In this document: positions 25,533-34,800 of the stretch, in pieces | Layout: each line of letters starts with the position of its first letter | Position numbering within the stretch: position 1 is the first letter of the stretch | Source of the DNA: Chromatiales bacterium | Lineage (GTDB): Bacteria; Pseudomonadota; Gammaproteobacteria; Steroidobacterales; Woeseiaceae | Assembly: GCA_024679535.1 (NCBI GenBank) | Contig: JAIBDF010000009.1 | Location: forward strand, 1-41,951 | DNA length: 41,951 nucleotides | Reading direction: 5' to 3' | The notes under the pieces: generated by a model | What the model saw: the letters and a program-made list of their open reading frames with translations, nothing else | Told to the model about the DNA's origin: nothing | The model's database searches: none | Made by a program: the position numbers and the translations under genes

Positions 25533-28500
25533 ATGACAGCCAAACTCAGACGCATGGCGCTCGGCATTATTCTGGCATTGCTGGCCGGCCTGCTGTGGTT
25601 ACTGGGCACGGAGAGCGGAACGCGTTTCGTTCTTGCCCGGGCTGAACCGTACCTGCCGACCGGGCTCGAGCTCCGATCAGCCAGCGGTTCGTTTTTCGGC
25701 GACGTGTGCCTGGAAACCGTCAACTGGACCAGTGAGTCAATCGACGTGGCCATTCGCGACGCCTGTGTCGAAATCGAAGTAGCCCGCCTGCTGTCGCGAC
25801 ACCTTGCCGTACGGTCGCTGGATATCGACGCCATCGCGATCGTATTGCGTCCCGCGCCGGATGCAGAGCCGTCAGATGAACTGCCCTCCTTTGCAAGCCC
25901 CCTGCGGATATCCGTCGATTCATCGTTTTTAAGAAACATCGCGTTCGAACACGACCAAGTGGCGCGACGCATCGACACACTCCGGTTCAGGGGCGAACTG
26001 TCTGAGTCGAATCTCGATGTCTCTCGGCTTGAGCTTCGCAGCAACTGGCTTAATGCAGAGCTCGATGGCGGCATCGAACTGGCCAATCTCTACCGCAGCA
26101 GTTTCGACCTCGAGTGGCAGTGGACGGAATCACCGTCACTACAACTGGGCGGGAGCTTGTCGCTCCGCGGCGACCTGCGGCGTTATGACCTCCGGCATGC
26201 ACTGGAGGCGCCGCAACAGCTTGTCACGTCAGGCAGTTTTTCCTACGTCGCTAATCAACTTGAGCTGGACCTCGAAAACACATGGGATGCTTTTCAGTGG
26301 GACATTGACGAATCGCTTCTGCAAACGCGCAACGGATCGCTTCGAGTGCGGGGCAACCTCGCAAAACTCGATATTGCACTCGATGCCCTCGGCAGCCTCG
26401 ACGACTTCCCCGAGACCCGCATCGTACTCGATGGCAGCACGGACCTTGAGCGGATGGACTTCTCGAGCCTTGTCGCGACTAATGATCTTGGTCGGCTGAC
26501 GGCGTCGGGCAGCGCAGGCTGGGTTCCCACACCGACTTTTGATATCGAGTACGCGCTATCGAATCTCGATCCGTCACTCGCGTCAGACCTGTTGCAGGGC
26601 CGGATAAACGCGAGCGGCAAAGCCAGCGGTACGCTCGGCGAGGACACCCATACGTTGGCGGTCAACATCAGAGAGCTGGGTGGGCTCATCAATGGTCATC
26701 TCCTGGAAGGTGATGGGGCGTTCACCCACACGCCGGACCAACTGATTGTCGCGGACAGCCGGGTCCAGCTTGGCGGGAACCGGGTACGCATTCGCGGCAC
26801 AGTGGGCAAAACGATATCACTGGACGCGGACCTGGAACTTCCGGCGCTACAGGACCTGAGTCCCGATGCTGCCGGCAGTCTCTCCGCCAGCTTGCAGGTG
26901 AGGGGTTCGAAAGAGAAGCCAGAATTTCATGTCGACGCGAACGGCTCTGCCGTTGCCTGGACCGACTTCGTGATCGACACCCTGTCGATCGTCGCCACGG
27001 GGTCACTCGAACAACACTCAGTCCAAACCGAGCTGCGCGGCGCAGGCAACCACGTCACGCTCGATGCGCACGGTGCCTATGCGAATGACCGCTGGGTCGG
27101 CAGTGTCGACGCACTGTCCATCCATGACAAACTGGCTGGCCAGTGGTCAATGCATGATGCGGTCGACCTATCCGTATCCAGCAGCGAACTCACTTTCTCC
27201 CGCGCCTGTCTGATCAGGTCCACCGATACCAGCAAAGCCTGCGCTGCGGCGACAGCCGACCTCGAAGGCGCGACAACGTTTGACGTGGAACTCATTGAAC
27301 TCCCGCTGGCGGCATTGCCACTCACGTTGCCACCTGAGGTGTCGATCAATGGCTTCGGCAATTTGCAGGCAAGCGGCTCAATGACTGATGGCCTGCTGAC
27401 CGGCACCGGTTCAATCGAGCTGCGCGATGCGAGCATGGAAGCACTTGTCGATGAAGAAGAACTTTCAGCCGTGCTTGCAGAAGCAACCGCCCAGGTAACC
27501 GTTACAGATAACCGACTCGAGTCGTCGCTGCGACTCAGCCTGGCCGACGGTGCCGGGCATTCCCGGATCGATCTGACCGCCGACGACGTTTTCGACTGGA
27601 GCTCCGCCATCAGCGGACGCAGCGAACTCGTGTTTAAGGACGTGTCTTTGTTCGCGGTGTTGATCCCGGATATCGCGAACCCGCGCGGCCTGGTCAGTGG
27701 ACAGCTGGACGTTTCCGGCAGTCTCGCTCAGCCGGAGTTTGTCGGCGCCGTGTCCATTACCGACGGCGCGTTCGGCGTGCGCAGAGCTGGCATCGAGATT
27801 TCAGAACTCAATGCGAGCGTGTCACAGACTGATGTGGGGCATTTACGAATCACAGGCAGCGCCCGCTCCGGTGACGGGCAGATCAACATTCAGGGCGATA
27901 CATGGGTAAGTGCTGATGCGGGCATTCGCTCCGAACTTCTGATTACCGGTCAGGATTTCGAGCTATCGCGCCTGCCCGACTGGCAAATAGCCGCTTCGCC
28001 ATCGATCGCCATGGTTTTCGATGATCACAAAACAACCGTAACGGGCAACCTGTTCATTCCGGCGACGAATGTGGTCATCAAGGAGATTCCCGAGACTGCG
28101 GTATCACCATCGGCAGACGCACTCGTACATCGTGAGGAGAATGCTCAGCCAGTGACTCGCAGGCAGATTCACATCGACATCGCCGTCGGCCTTGGCGAGG
28201 ATGTCCTGTTCTCCGGCTTCGGGCTGTCAACGGGCATCGAGGGAGCGGTGCGACTGCGGGGCGGCACGCATGCGCCGCTGACCGGACAGGGCACGTTGTC
28301 CCTGCGTGACGGTATCTACAAGGCCTATGGGCAGGAACTGGAAATCGAGCGCGGCCGGCTGATTTTCAACGGACCACTGGATAATCCGCAGCTCGATATT
28401 CGGGCTGTGCGGCGAACCCGTGATGTCCTCGCCGGCATTGAACTGACCGGCACACCGGCACAGCTTCGATCCAATGTCTTCAGCGAACCGCCCTTACGCG

Positions 28501-28865
28501 ATAGCGAGGCACTCTCGTACTTGCTAACTGGACGACCCCTGGTCGGCGCAACGAACTCTGGCGAAGGAGATATGCTCAACGCGGCAGCCTTCACCCTCGG
28601 CATTTCCGGCGCTGCGAATATGGTGTCACAGGTCCGATCCGGGCTCGGGCTGGAAACGCTTGTCGTGGAAGGCGGCGCCGAGGATGGACGGCTGGTTGCG
28701 GGCAAGCGGTTTGGCGATCGACTGCTTGTTGAGTACGGCTATGGCTTGATCGACAAGCTTGGCACCCTGCTGCTTCGCTATCAGCTAACCGATCGCCTCG
28801 TCCTCGAGTCGCGAACCGGCACGGTCAGCAACTTCGACATCCTGTACACCGTGAAAAAGAAGTAG
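25533..28865 (+). CDS. tamB: TamB, translocation and assembly module inner-membrane protein
   Basis: A protein of about 1110 residues starting at the ATG at 25533, just after the tamA stop (an in-frame TTG at 25527 overlaps that stop). It has one N-terminal helix (about 8-25), then a very long beta-rich region of short strands forming the periplasm-spanning groove, and the conserved C-terminal TamB domain (RGRLIFNGPLDNPQLDIRAV, then FSEPPLRDSEALSYLLTGRP). The final residues LIDKLGTLLLRYQLTDRLVL match the family. It is somewhat shorter than the E. coli protein as I recall it but appears complete. Known role: partner of TamA in envelope assembly and phospholipid transport. Confidence 0.93.
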   Translation: MTAKLRRMALGIILALLAGLLWLLGTESGTRFVLARAEPYLPTGLELRSASGSFFGDVCLETVNWTSESIDVAIRDACVEIEVARLLSRHLAVRSLDIDAIAIVLRPAPDAEPSDELPSFASPLRISVDSSFLRNIAFEHDQVARRIDTLRFRGELSESNLDVSRLELRSNWLNAELDGGIELANLYRSSFDLEWQWTESPSLQLGGSLSLRGDLRRYDLRHALEAPQQLVTSGSFSYVANQLELDLENTWDAFQWDIDESLLQTRNGSLRVRGNLAKLDIALDALGSLDDFPETRIVLDGSTDLERMDFSSLVATNDLGRLTASGSAGWVPTPTFDIEYALSNLDPSLASDLLQGRINASGKASGTLGEDTHTLAVNIRELGGLINGHLLEGDGAFTHTPDQLIVADSRVQLGGNRVRIRGTVGKTISLDADLELPALQDLSPDAAGSLSASLQVRGSKEKPEFHVDANGSAVAWTDFVIDTLSIVATGSLEQHSVQTELRGAGNHVTLDAHGAYANDRWVGSVDALSIHDKLAGQWSMHDAVDLSVSSSELTFSRACLIRSTDTSKACAAATADLEGATTFDVELIELPLAALPLTLPPEVSINGFGNLQASGSMTDGLLTGTGSIELRDASMEALVDEEELSAVLAEATAQVTVTDNRLESSLRLSLADGAGHSRIDLTADDVFDWSSAISGRSELVFKDVSLFAVLIPDIANPRGLVSGQLDVSGSLAQPEFVGAVSITDGAFGVRRAGIEISELNASVSQTDVGHLRITGSARSGDGQINIQGDTWVSADAGIRSELLITGQDFELSRLPDWQIAASPSIAMVFDDHKTTVTGNLFIPATNVVIKEIPETAVSPSADALVHREENAQPVTRRQIHIDIAVGLGEDVLFSGFGLSTGIEGAVRLRGGTHAPLTGQGTLSLRDGIYKAYGQELEIERGRLIFNGPLDNPQLDIRAVRRTRDVLAGIELTGTPAQLRSNVFSEPPLRDSEALSYLLTGRPLVGATNSGEGDMLNAAAFTLGISGAANMVSQVRSGLGLETLVVEGGAEDGRLVAGKRFGDRLLVEYGYGLIDKLGTLLLRYQLTDRLVLESRTGTVSNFDILYTVKKK

Positions 28866-28940
28866 CGAGCCCGCGGATATCGGCCGCCCGATCGTCTCGA
28901 TGAAATCCATTCGAGAGCCTAACGAGAGCACAGCGCTTGG

Positions 28941-28956
28941 TGTACTCTTCAGTACA
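28941..28956. promoter_or_regulatory. 16-bp perfect inverted repeat upstream of lipoprotein gene
   Basis: TGTACT (28941-28946) and AGTACA (28951-28956) flank CTTC. It lies 28 bases before the GTG start at 28985 and after the tamB stop at 28865, so it could be an operator overlapping the promoter of the lipoprotein/TPR gene pair. The regulator is unknown. Confidence 0.4.
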
Positions 28957-28984
28957 GTTCAGAATCGATGAAGGTAAGAATTCC

Positions 28985-29632
28985 GTGAAATTTCACAAAC
29001 CAGCAGGACGACTTTCAATATTCATGGTTGTCACCACCGCACTGGCCGCCTGCGCGGCGGTCCCACAAATCACGCGACTAGAAGCTCAGTCGGCGCCAGC
29101 CGACACGCCCTACAAGAACATTCTTGTCGTTAGTCTCTTCGACTCATTCGACTCGCGCCGCTACCACGAGAAGGAAACCGTGAAGGCGCTGGAAGATCTT
29201 GGTACCCAAGCCGTCGCGCTGACGTCACAGGTCGATCTGCGAGAGCCGGTGAACCGTGACACGATACTGCCGGTCGTCAAGAAGCTCGGGGTAGATGCTG
29301 TACTTGTAACACAGGTCTCCAACTTGCGAACAACAGCCAAAGCCCAGAACAGAAGGCCCGAGTCAACGCACAATATTCGGCCAACGTACTATTACAATGT
29401 ATTTAGCGTGGAGCTGACCGAGTACGAAGAACCACCTGCGGTACAGTACAACTTTGACCTTGCGCTACGGGCGGATCTTTTCTCGGTTGAGTCCAAGGAA
29501 TCTGTGTGGGCTGTGGCGTCGGAAACCAAGGACAAGAGTGAGCTCGATGGTGATCGCGATTACTCCAAGTATGTCGATCAGGCAACGGCGGTCGTTCGTG
29601 CTCTGAAGCAGGACCGGTTGATCGGTAAATAG
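28985..29632 (+). CDS. Hypothetical lipoprotein
   Basis: The start is placed at the GTG at 28985 (215 residues) with AAGG ten bases upstream; the longer frame from 28937 would put extra residues before the signal peptide and overlap the inverted repeat. The lipobox is LAAC (residues 20-23), so Cys23 should be lipidated. The mature domain (KNILVVSLFDSFDSRRYHEK, LGVDAVLVTQVSNLR, RPTYYYNVFSVELTEYEEPP) has alternating strands and helices, as in periplasmic TolB-N-like or GNA1162-like lipoproteins, but I do not recognise a named family. It is followed 19 bases later by a TPR membrane protein with a TolB-like domain; they may work together. Confidence 0.8.
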   Translation: MKFHKPAGRLSIFMVVTTALAACAAVPQITRLEAQSAPADTPYKNILVVSLFDSFDSRRYHEKETVKALEDLGTQAVALTSQVDLREPVNRDTILPVVKKLGVDAVLVTQVSNLRTTAKAQNRRPESTHNIRPTYYYNVFSVELTEYEEPPAVQYNFDLALRADLFSVESKESVWAVASETKDKSELDGDRDYSKYVDQATAVVRALKQDRLIGK

Positions 29633-29651
29633 CGGCAAGCTCGATGCGATA

Positions 29652-31814
29652 ATGAACAAGTTCTTAAAGGAATTACGACGACGGGAGGTATTCCGGACCG
29701 CCGGACTTTATGTCGGCCTGAGTTGGCTCCTGATCGAGGGTGCGAGCGTCATCCTGCCCGCCTTCGAGGCGCCGGATTGGGCGATGCGAGCAGTCATCAT
29801 CGCAGCGATTGTCGGTTTCCCCATCATGCTCGTACTGGCCTGGATTTTCGATGTCTCGAGCGAAGGTATTGAGGTTCAGGCCGACGCCACCGATACCATC
29901 GTTATCCCCTTTGGCGGTCGCCGCATGGACTTCGCGGTCATCGGCCTGCTCAGTACTGCACTCGTGTTCTCGGTCTATCTGAACTTCAGCAGGACAGGTG
30001 GTCCCGTCGAACAACCGGACCCCATATCCGTCCTGATTGCCGACTTCGCCAATACGACGGGAGAACCCTTATTCGATGGCACGTTGGAGCAGACGCTCAG
30101 CATCGGTATTGAAGGCGCGTCCTTTGTTACTGCGTTCAATCGCATGTCGGCGCAGTCCCAGATCAAGAAGCTACAGCCGGAAGGCGTGCTCAACGATGAA
30201 GGCGCACGGCTGATCGCCGTGCGTGAGGGCATCAAGCTTATTCTGGGTGGCGGTATTCGTGAAGAAGGCGGGCGCTATGTTTTCAATGTGCGCGCCGTCG
30301 ACCCGACCGATGGGGAAACAATATTCGAGGTCGAGGAAACAGCCAAGGATCGTAGCGGGGTCCTGAAGGCCGTCGCGGACGCCAGCAACCAGATTCGTGA
30401 GGATCTCGGCGATACCAGGCTGGAAGAAGAATCGCTGCGTAGCCTTGAGACATTCACTGCGTCATCGCTCGAAGCAGCGCATGCTTATACCCAGGCGCAG
30501 AACATCGCCTACCTCGGTGACTACGAGGCGGCGATCGAATTGTACAAATCGGCTGTGGACAGCGATCCTGAGTTCGGCAGGGCCTACTCCGGCTGGGCCG
30601 TGGCGGCACATCACCTTGGGCGCAGCGAAGAGGCTGAGGAGCTATGGGCCAAGGCCCTGACATTCATGGAGTCGATGACCGAACGTGAGCGCTTCCGCAC
30701 TCAGGGCCTGTACTTCATGGTGGTCAGTCAAAACTACCGCAAGGCGATCGAGAGCTTCGAAGCGCTGGTGGAGAACTACCCTGCTGATGGCGCGGGCCAC
30801 AACAACCTCGCCGTGTCGTACTTCTCGGTACTCGATTTCGAGCGCGCTATGGAAGAGGGCCGACGTGTTCTCGAGATCTATCCCAACAGCGTCTTCTATC
30901 GGCTCAACGCCGCCTTGTATTCGATGTACGCCGGAGATTTCGCGGCGGCCGAGCAGCAGGGGCGTGACGCGCTGGCGATCGATGAGTCGCGCGCGTACGG
31001 GTGGATACCGATCGCGATTTCTGCGAATTCGAGGAACGACTTCGGGGCGGCGGTCGCGGCATACGAAGGTATGGCCGCAACCGGCGGCCGTGGCGAATCA
31101 ATAGCCAGCCTTGGAATCGCTGACATCTCGATACTACAAGGTGAGTTTGACCGGGCGGTAGCGCGGTTGGCAGAAGGCATTGAGGCCGATATCGCAAGCG
31201 GCAACCAGCGTGGAGCTGCGAGCAAGTACCTTGCACTGGCAGAGGCTCAGGTCGAATCCGGTAACGCTGACGCGGCGCGACAGGCGATTGCTGACGCGCT
31301 GGCGATTCGCAGCGGCACATCGCAGCAGGTTGCCGCCGCGCTGCTCTATGTCGAACTCGGCCAGTTGGACGATGTGCGGGCTATCGCAGATTCGTTGAGA
31401 GAAAAACTTCAGCCGCAGAACAGGGCCTACGGCAATATGCTGCTGGGCGTTATCGACTCGATGGAGGGCCGCCACGCCGACGCACTGGACAAGCTGTCCA
31501 GCGCTTCGCAGCTCGCGGATTTCTGGCTCGTCAGGATGCAGCTCGGCAGGGCCTATTTCCGAGCCGGGTCATTCGCCGAGGCGCTGGACGAATTCACCGC
31601 ATGCGCAGCACGGCGGGGCGAGGCATCGGCCGTCTTCCTCGATGACCTGCCGAGCTGGCGCTACCTTGGCTCGCTTCCCTACTGGCGCGGACGGGCTCAA
31701 CAGGAAGTCGGTATGTTTCACGCTGCCACGCAGAGCTATACCGAGTTCCTGACCTATCGAATTGACGATAGCCCCATGGTTGCCGACGCCAAGGCCCGCC
31801 AGGCAGCGCTCTAA
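29652..31814 (+). CDS. TolB-like / TPR membrane protein (second copy type)
   Basis: A 720-residue protein. The N-terminus FLKELRRREVFRTAGLYVGL precedes membrane helices near 18-38, 45-68 and 91-112. It then has a TolB-N-like domain (about 122-230: ISVLIADFANTTGEPLFDGT, LILGGGIREEGGRYVFNVRA) and TPR repeats (about 265 to the end; e.g. YSGWAVAAHHLGRSEEAEEL). Its plan mirrors the protein at 12759-14711, although the sequences are clearly diverged. No kinase, cyclase or DNA-binding domain is attached. It probably senses or scaffolds at the membrane. It ends three bases before the convergent giant gene. Confidence 0.87.
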   Translation: MNKFLKELRRREVFRTAGLYVGLSWLLIEGASVILPAFEAPDWAMRAVIIAAIVGFPIMLVLAWIFDVSSEGIEVQADATDTIVIPFGGRRMDFAVIGLLSTALVFSVYLNFSRTGGPVEQPDPISVLIADFANTTGEPLFDGTLEQTLSIGIEGASFVTAFNRMSAQSQIKKLQPEGVLNDEGARLIAVREGIKLILGGGIREEGGRYVFNVRAVDPTDGETIFEVEETAKDRSGVLKAVADASNQIREDLGDTRLEEESLRSLETFTASSLEAAHAYTQAQNIAYLGDYEAAIELYKSAVDSDPEFGRAYSGWAVAAHHLGRSEEAEELWAKALTFMESMTERERFRTQGLYFMVVSQNYRKAIESFEALVENYPADGAGHNNLAVSYFSVLDFERAMEEGRRVLEIYPNSVFYRLNAALYSMYAGDFAAAEQQGRDALAIDESRAYGWIPIAISANSRNDFGAAVAAYEGMAATGGRGESIASLGIADISILQGEFDRAVARLAEGIEADIASGNQRGAASKYLALAEAQVESGNADAARQAIADALAIRSGTSQQVAAALLYVELGQLDDVRAIADSLREKLQPQNRAYGNMLLGVIDSMEGRHADALDKLSSASQLADFWLVRMQLGRAYFRAGSFAEALDEFTACAARRGEASAVFLDDLPSWRYLGSLPYWRGRAQQEVGMFHAATQSYTEFLTYRIDDSPMVADAKARQAAL

Positions 31815-31817
31815 GGG

Positions 31818-34800
31818 CTAGCGCACATTGATTGGCGGCGATGTAAGCAACTGGTTCGTCAGTTGCGTCGAAACCCTGGCGCAGTAAGTCCCACCCTCGA
31901 GCGGATTCCTAAACTGGTCATCGGACTGCCAGTTGAACTCCCAGGACAAATCCGACTTCACACGGAATCCGCTGGCACCCGGATCGCCGGCCGCTGTCAG
32001 GAACACTGTGGCCGGAACACCGCAGTCGGTAATCTCGAGCATTTGAGTTTCGCCCGACGTATCGACAATACTGCCCGTCGCATCACGCCAGGCCCATGCC
32101 AGCGGATTGCTGCTGCCGGCTTTAACCGAAAGTTTCGTTGGGTAAATGCCGTCGCCGATATAGCCGACGGCGACAACGAAGTCCGCACTTGCCGTGTTCC
32201 CCGACGCATCTTCTCCGGTACACGTCACCGTTGTTTCGCCGGGCGCGAACATACTGCCGGACTCCGGCACACACGTGAGTGTCGGAGCCGGGTCCGCCAC
32301 ATCAGTGACGCTGACCAGGCCGTCGAAGTTAACGATCGAACCCGATGGGCCCTGGACCGTCTCGAAAACCGGCGATGATGGCACAGTGACAACAGGCGCC
32401 GTGGCGTCTACGACGCGCACAGTCCGCGACACGATCGTCTCATTGCCAGCAGTATCCCGGGCTGTATACGTCACGGGATAGTCACCCGGCACATTTACCT
32501 TGACTGCCGACGCGTCGACAACAACTGCGCCGTCCAGGGCGACGTTGTCTGTGGCCGCTGCGCCAAGTTCGATATACGGATCGCCCGCTTCGATCAACTG
32601 CACGCTGGGTCCTTCCAGGCTGATTGCAGGAGCGGTCACGTCTCTAACCTCGACGATATAAGTCTCCGGCAGACTTGCGTTGCCAGAAGCGTCCGTGGCG
32701 ACACACTCGACACTATTGTCGCCAGCCGGGAGTTGATCTCCTGACCCCAGTCCCATGCTTGTCTTGCAAGTGATCAGGGGGGTCGGATCGACACCCAACG
32801 CGTCCTGTGCGACAAAGCCGGTCTCGAGCGTCACCTGTGCCGTTCCAATCTGCGAATCGGCGTCCACTATCGTCGGATTCGGCGCTGTCTGTGTGAAAAA
32901 CGGTGGCGTCTCATCGTAGACCGCCACCAATACGTTGACGCTTGCCTGGTTGCCGGCCGCGTCGGTCGCGACGCAGGTCATCGGCGACGGTTGCGGTTGC
33001 GGGTAAATGGAGAGGTTGGAAACCGGCACGGACAAACCGGCAAGGTTAGCGTCTGTGCAGATCTGATCGCCTTCGGCATTGAAGCACGCAATGTCCACCG
33101 GCAGGGTGGATTCATCTGACGCCGAAATCCCGAGCTGGGATACGGGGTCTGTGAAGCACGCACCACCAGGTGTGTTGGCTGTTGCGACCGGAACCGGGAT
33201 CGTCTGGCCATCCACGAGGCCGGTGAACGACGGTGGCGTCGTATCGATGTCGAGGAGTATTAATTCCCGGTCGGCGGAGATCTGGTCCTGGCAGGTATAG
33301 AAGTCGTCCTCCTGCCCCTGCGGCGGACCGAAATTATCATCGAATTCGTCGCAGTTCGCCGCCTGTGATGAGGCCGTCAGCCCATTGACCCTCGCCGTCG
33401 CAAGTTCATCAACCGTGCCGAAGAAACGGTAGGTAATGAATCCCTGCTCGCCGGGCGCGAGAAGGATGCTGCCCTCACCTGCAAACGGATCGCTAATCTT
33501 GGCGATCGACAATTCGTTATCCGGATTATTGATCGTGGCCAGTACCTGGTTGCGCGCCTCGGGCACATACTTGCAGTCGCGCGATGTGCCGTAAACGTAC
33601 TGCTTCCAGAGAATGAGCTGCGACACAGGGTCGCCGCCCGCAGTCGACTCAAAACCGGCTGCGGTCACGTCAACGTTGTATGACGTCGTCACGTTGCCGT
33701 CGTTGCGAATAACGGCAGTAACGTCCGCGTACGTAATGGCCGTGCCATCCGGGAGAGTTGAATTCTCGATGAGCGGATTTTCGATCAACGGGTTCTCGAT
33801 GAGCGGATTCTCGATCAACGGGTTTTCAATGAGTGGATTTTCGATCAGCGGGTTTTCAATAAGCGGGTTCTCAAATCCATAGTTCTCGATCAGCGGGTTT
33901 TCAATGAGCGGGTTTTCGATCAGCGGATTCTCGAGCTCCATGTTTTCGATCAACGGATTCTCGATCAATGGATTCTCGATCAACGGGTTCTCGATCAGTG
34001 GATTCTCGATCAACGGATTATGCAGCTCCGTCACCAGCACGTTGGCACAGTCCGGATCGCCTTCGCAGACCGTGCTGAGGTAATCGGGCTGCTGTATATC
34101 GCCGGCCGTACTCACGCCACCGACCGTGATGCTGCCAAGCACATTGCATTCCGTTGTAAATGCGAGCGGGTTCGAGGGACTGGCCTCGTCCGCGTCGTCG
34201 GAACACGCGCCATCAAAAATCTGCACATCGACGGTTGCCCCGAGGTCCACCGATACAAGGAACACGGTTCTTGCAACGCTGGAATTCGGTTGGATGAACA
34301 CATCTTCAATCAACACCGGCGGCGGCTCCAGAGAGAACGGTGCACGATCCGGCTTTTGCCGGAAAGAGGCACGGTGCCAGATCGGGTCCTCACCCGGCTG
34401 ATTCGCGATATACAGGCGGTACGCCTGCTCGTCGCCGGTCACGTTGTTTGCCACGAAGGGTATCGCACGCAGGATGCCTGACAACGGGCGCGAGCCGACC
34501 GGCGAGCTGATTCGCAGCCGGTCGCGAATGAGGGAACCGTAGATATTTGAATCGCGGGTCCGGTCGGCATCGGTACCCAATTCGCAAACCGCCACGACGG
34601 GATCTGTAAGGGTGTCTTCAACACCTTCCGTGCTGCGGCGCTCGTCAGTGCCTTGGGACGCCTCGGCGACCAATACCGACTCATCGGACTCCTGTGACGG
34701 CGAGGCCTGTGCAGCATCTGGACTTGCCGGCACGTTCTGCGGCGGCGTATAGGGTTTTGTCGCGGCACCGTCTCCGAACAGGATGTCACCACGAACGTCA

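Noticed and set aside
33762-34019. Repeat array as a possible CRISPR
   Set aside because: The units are 15-bp tandem copies without spacers and lie in an open coding frame with silent differences, so it is a protein repeat.
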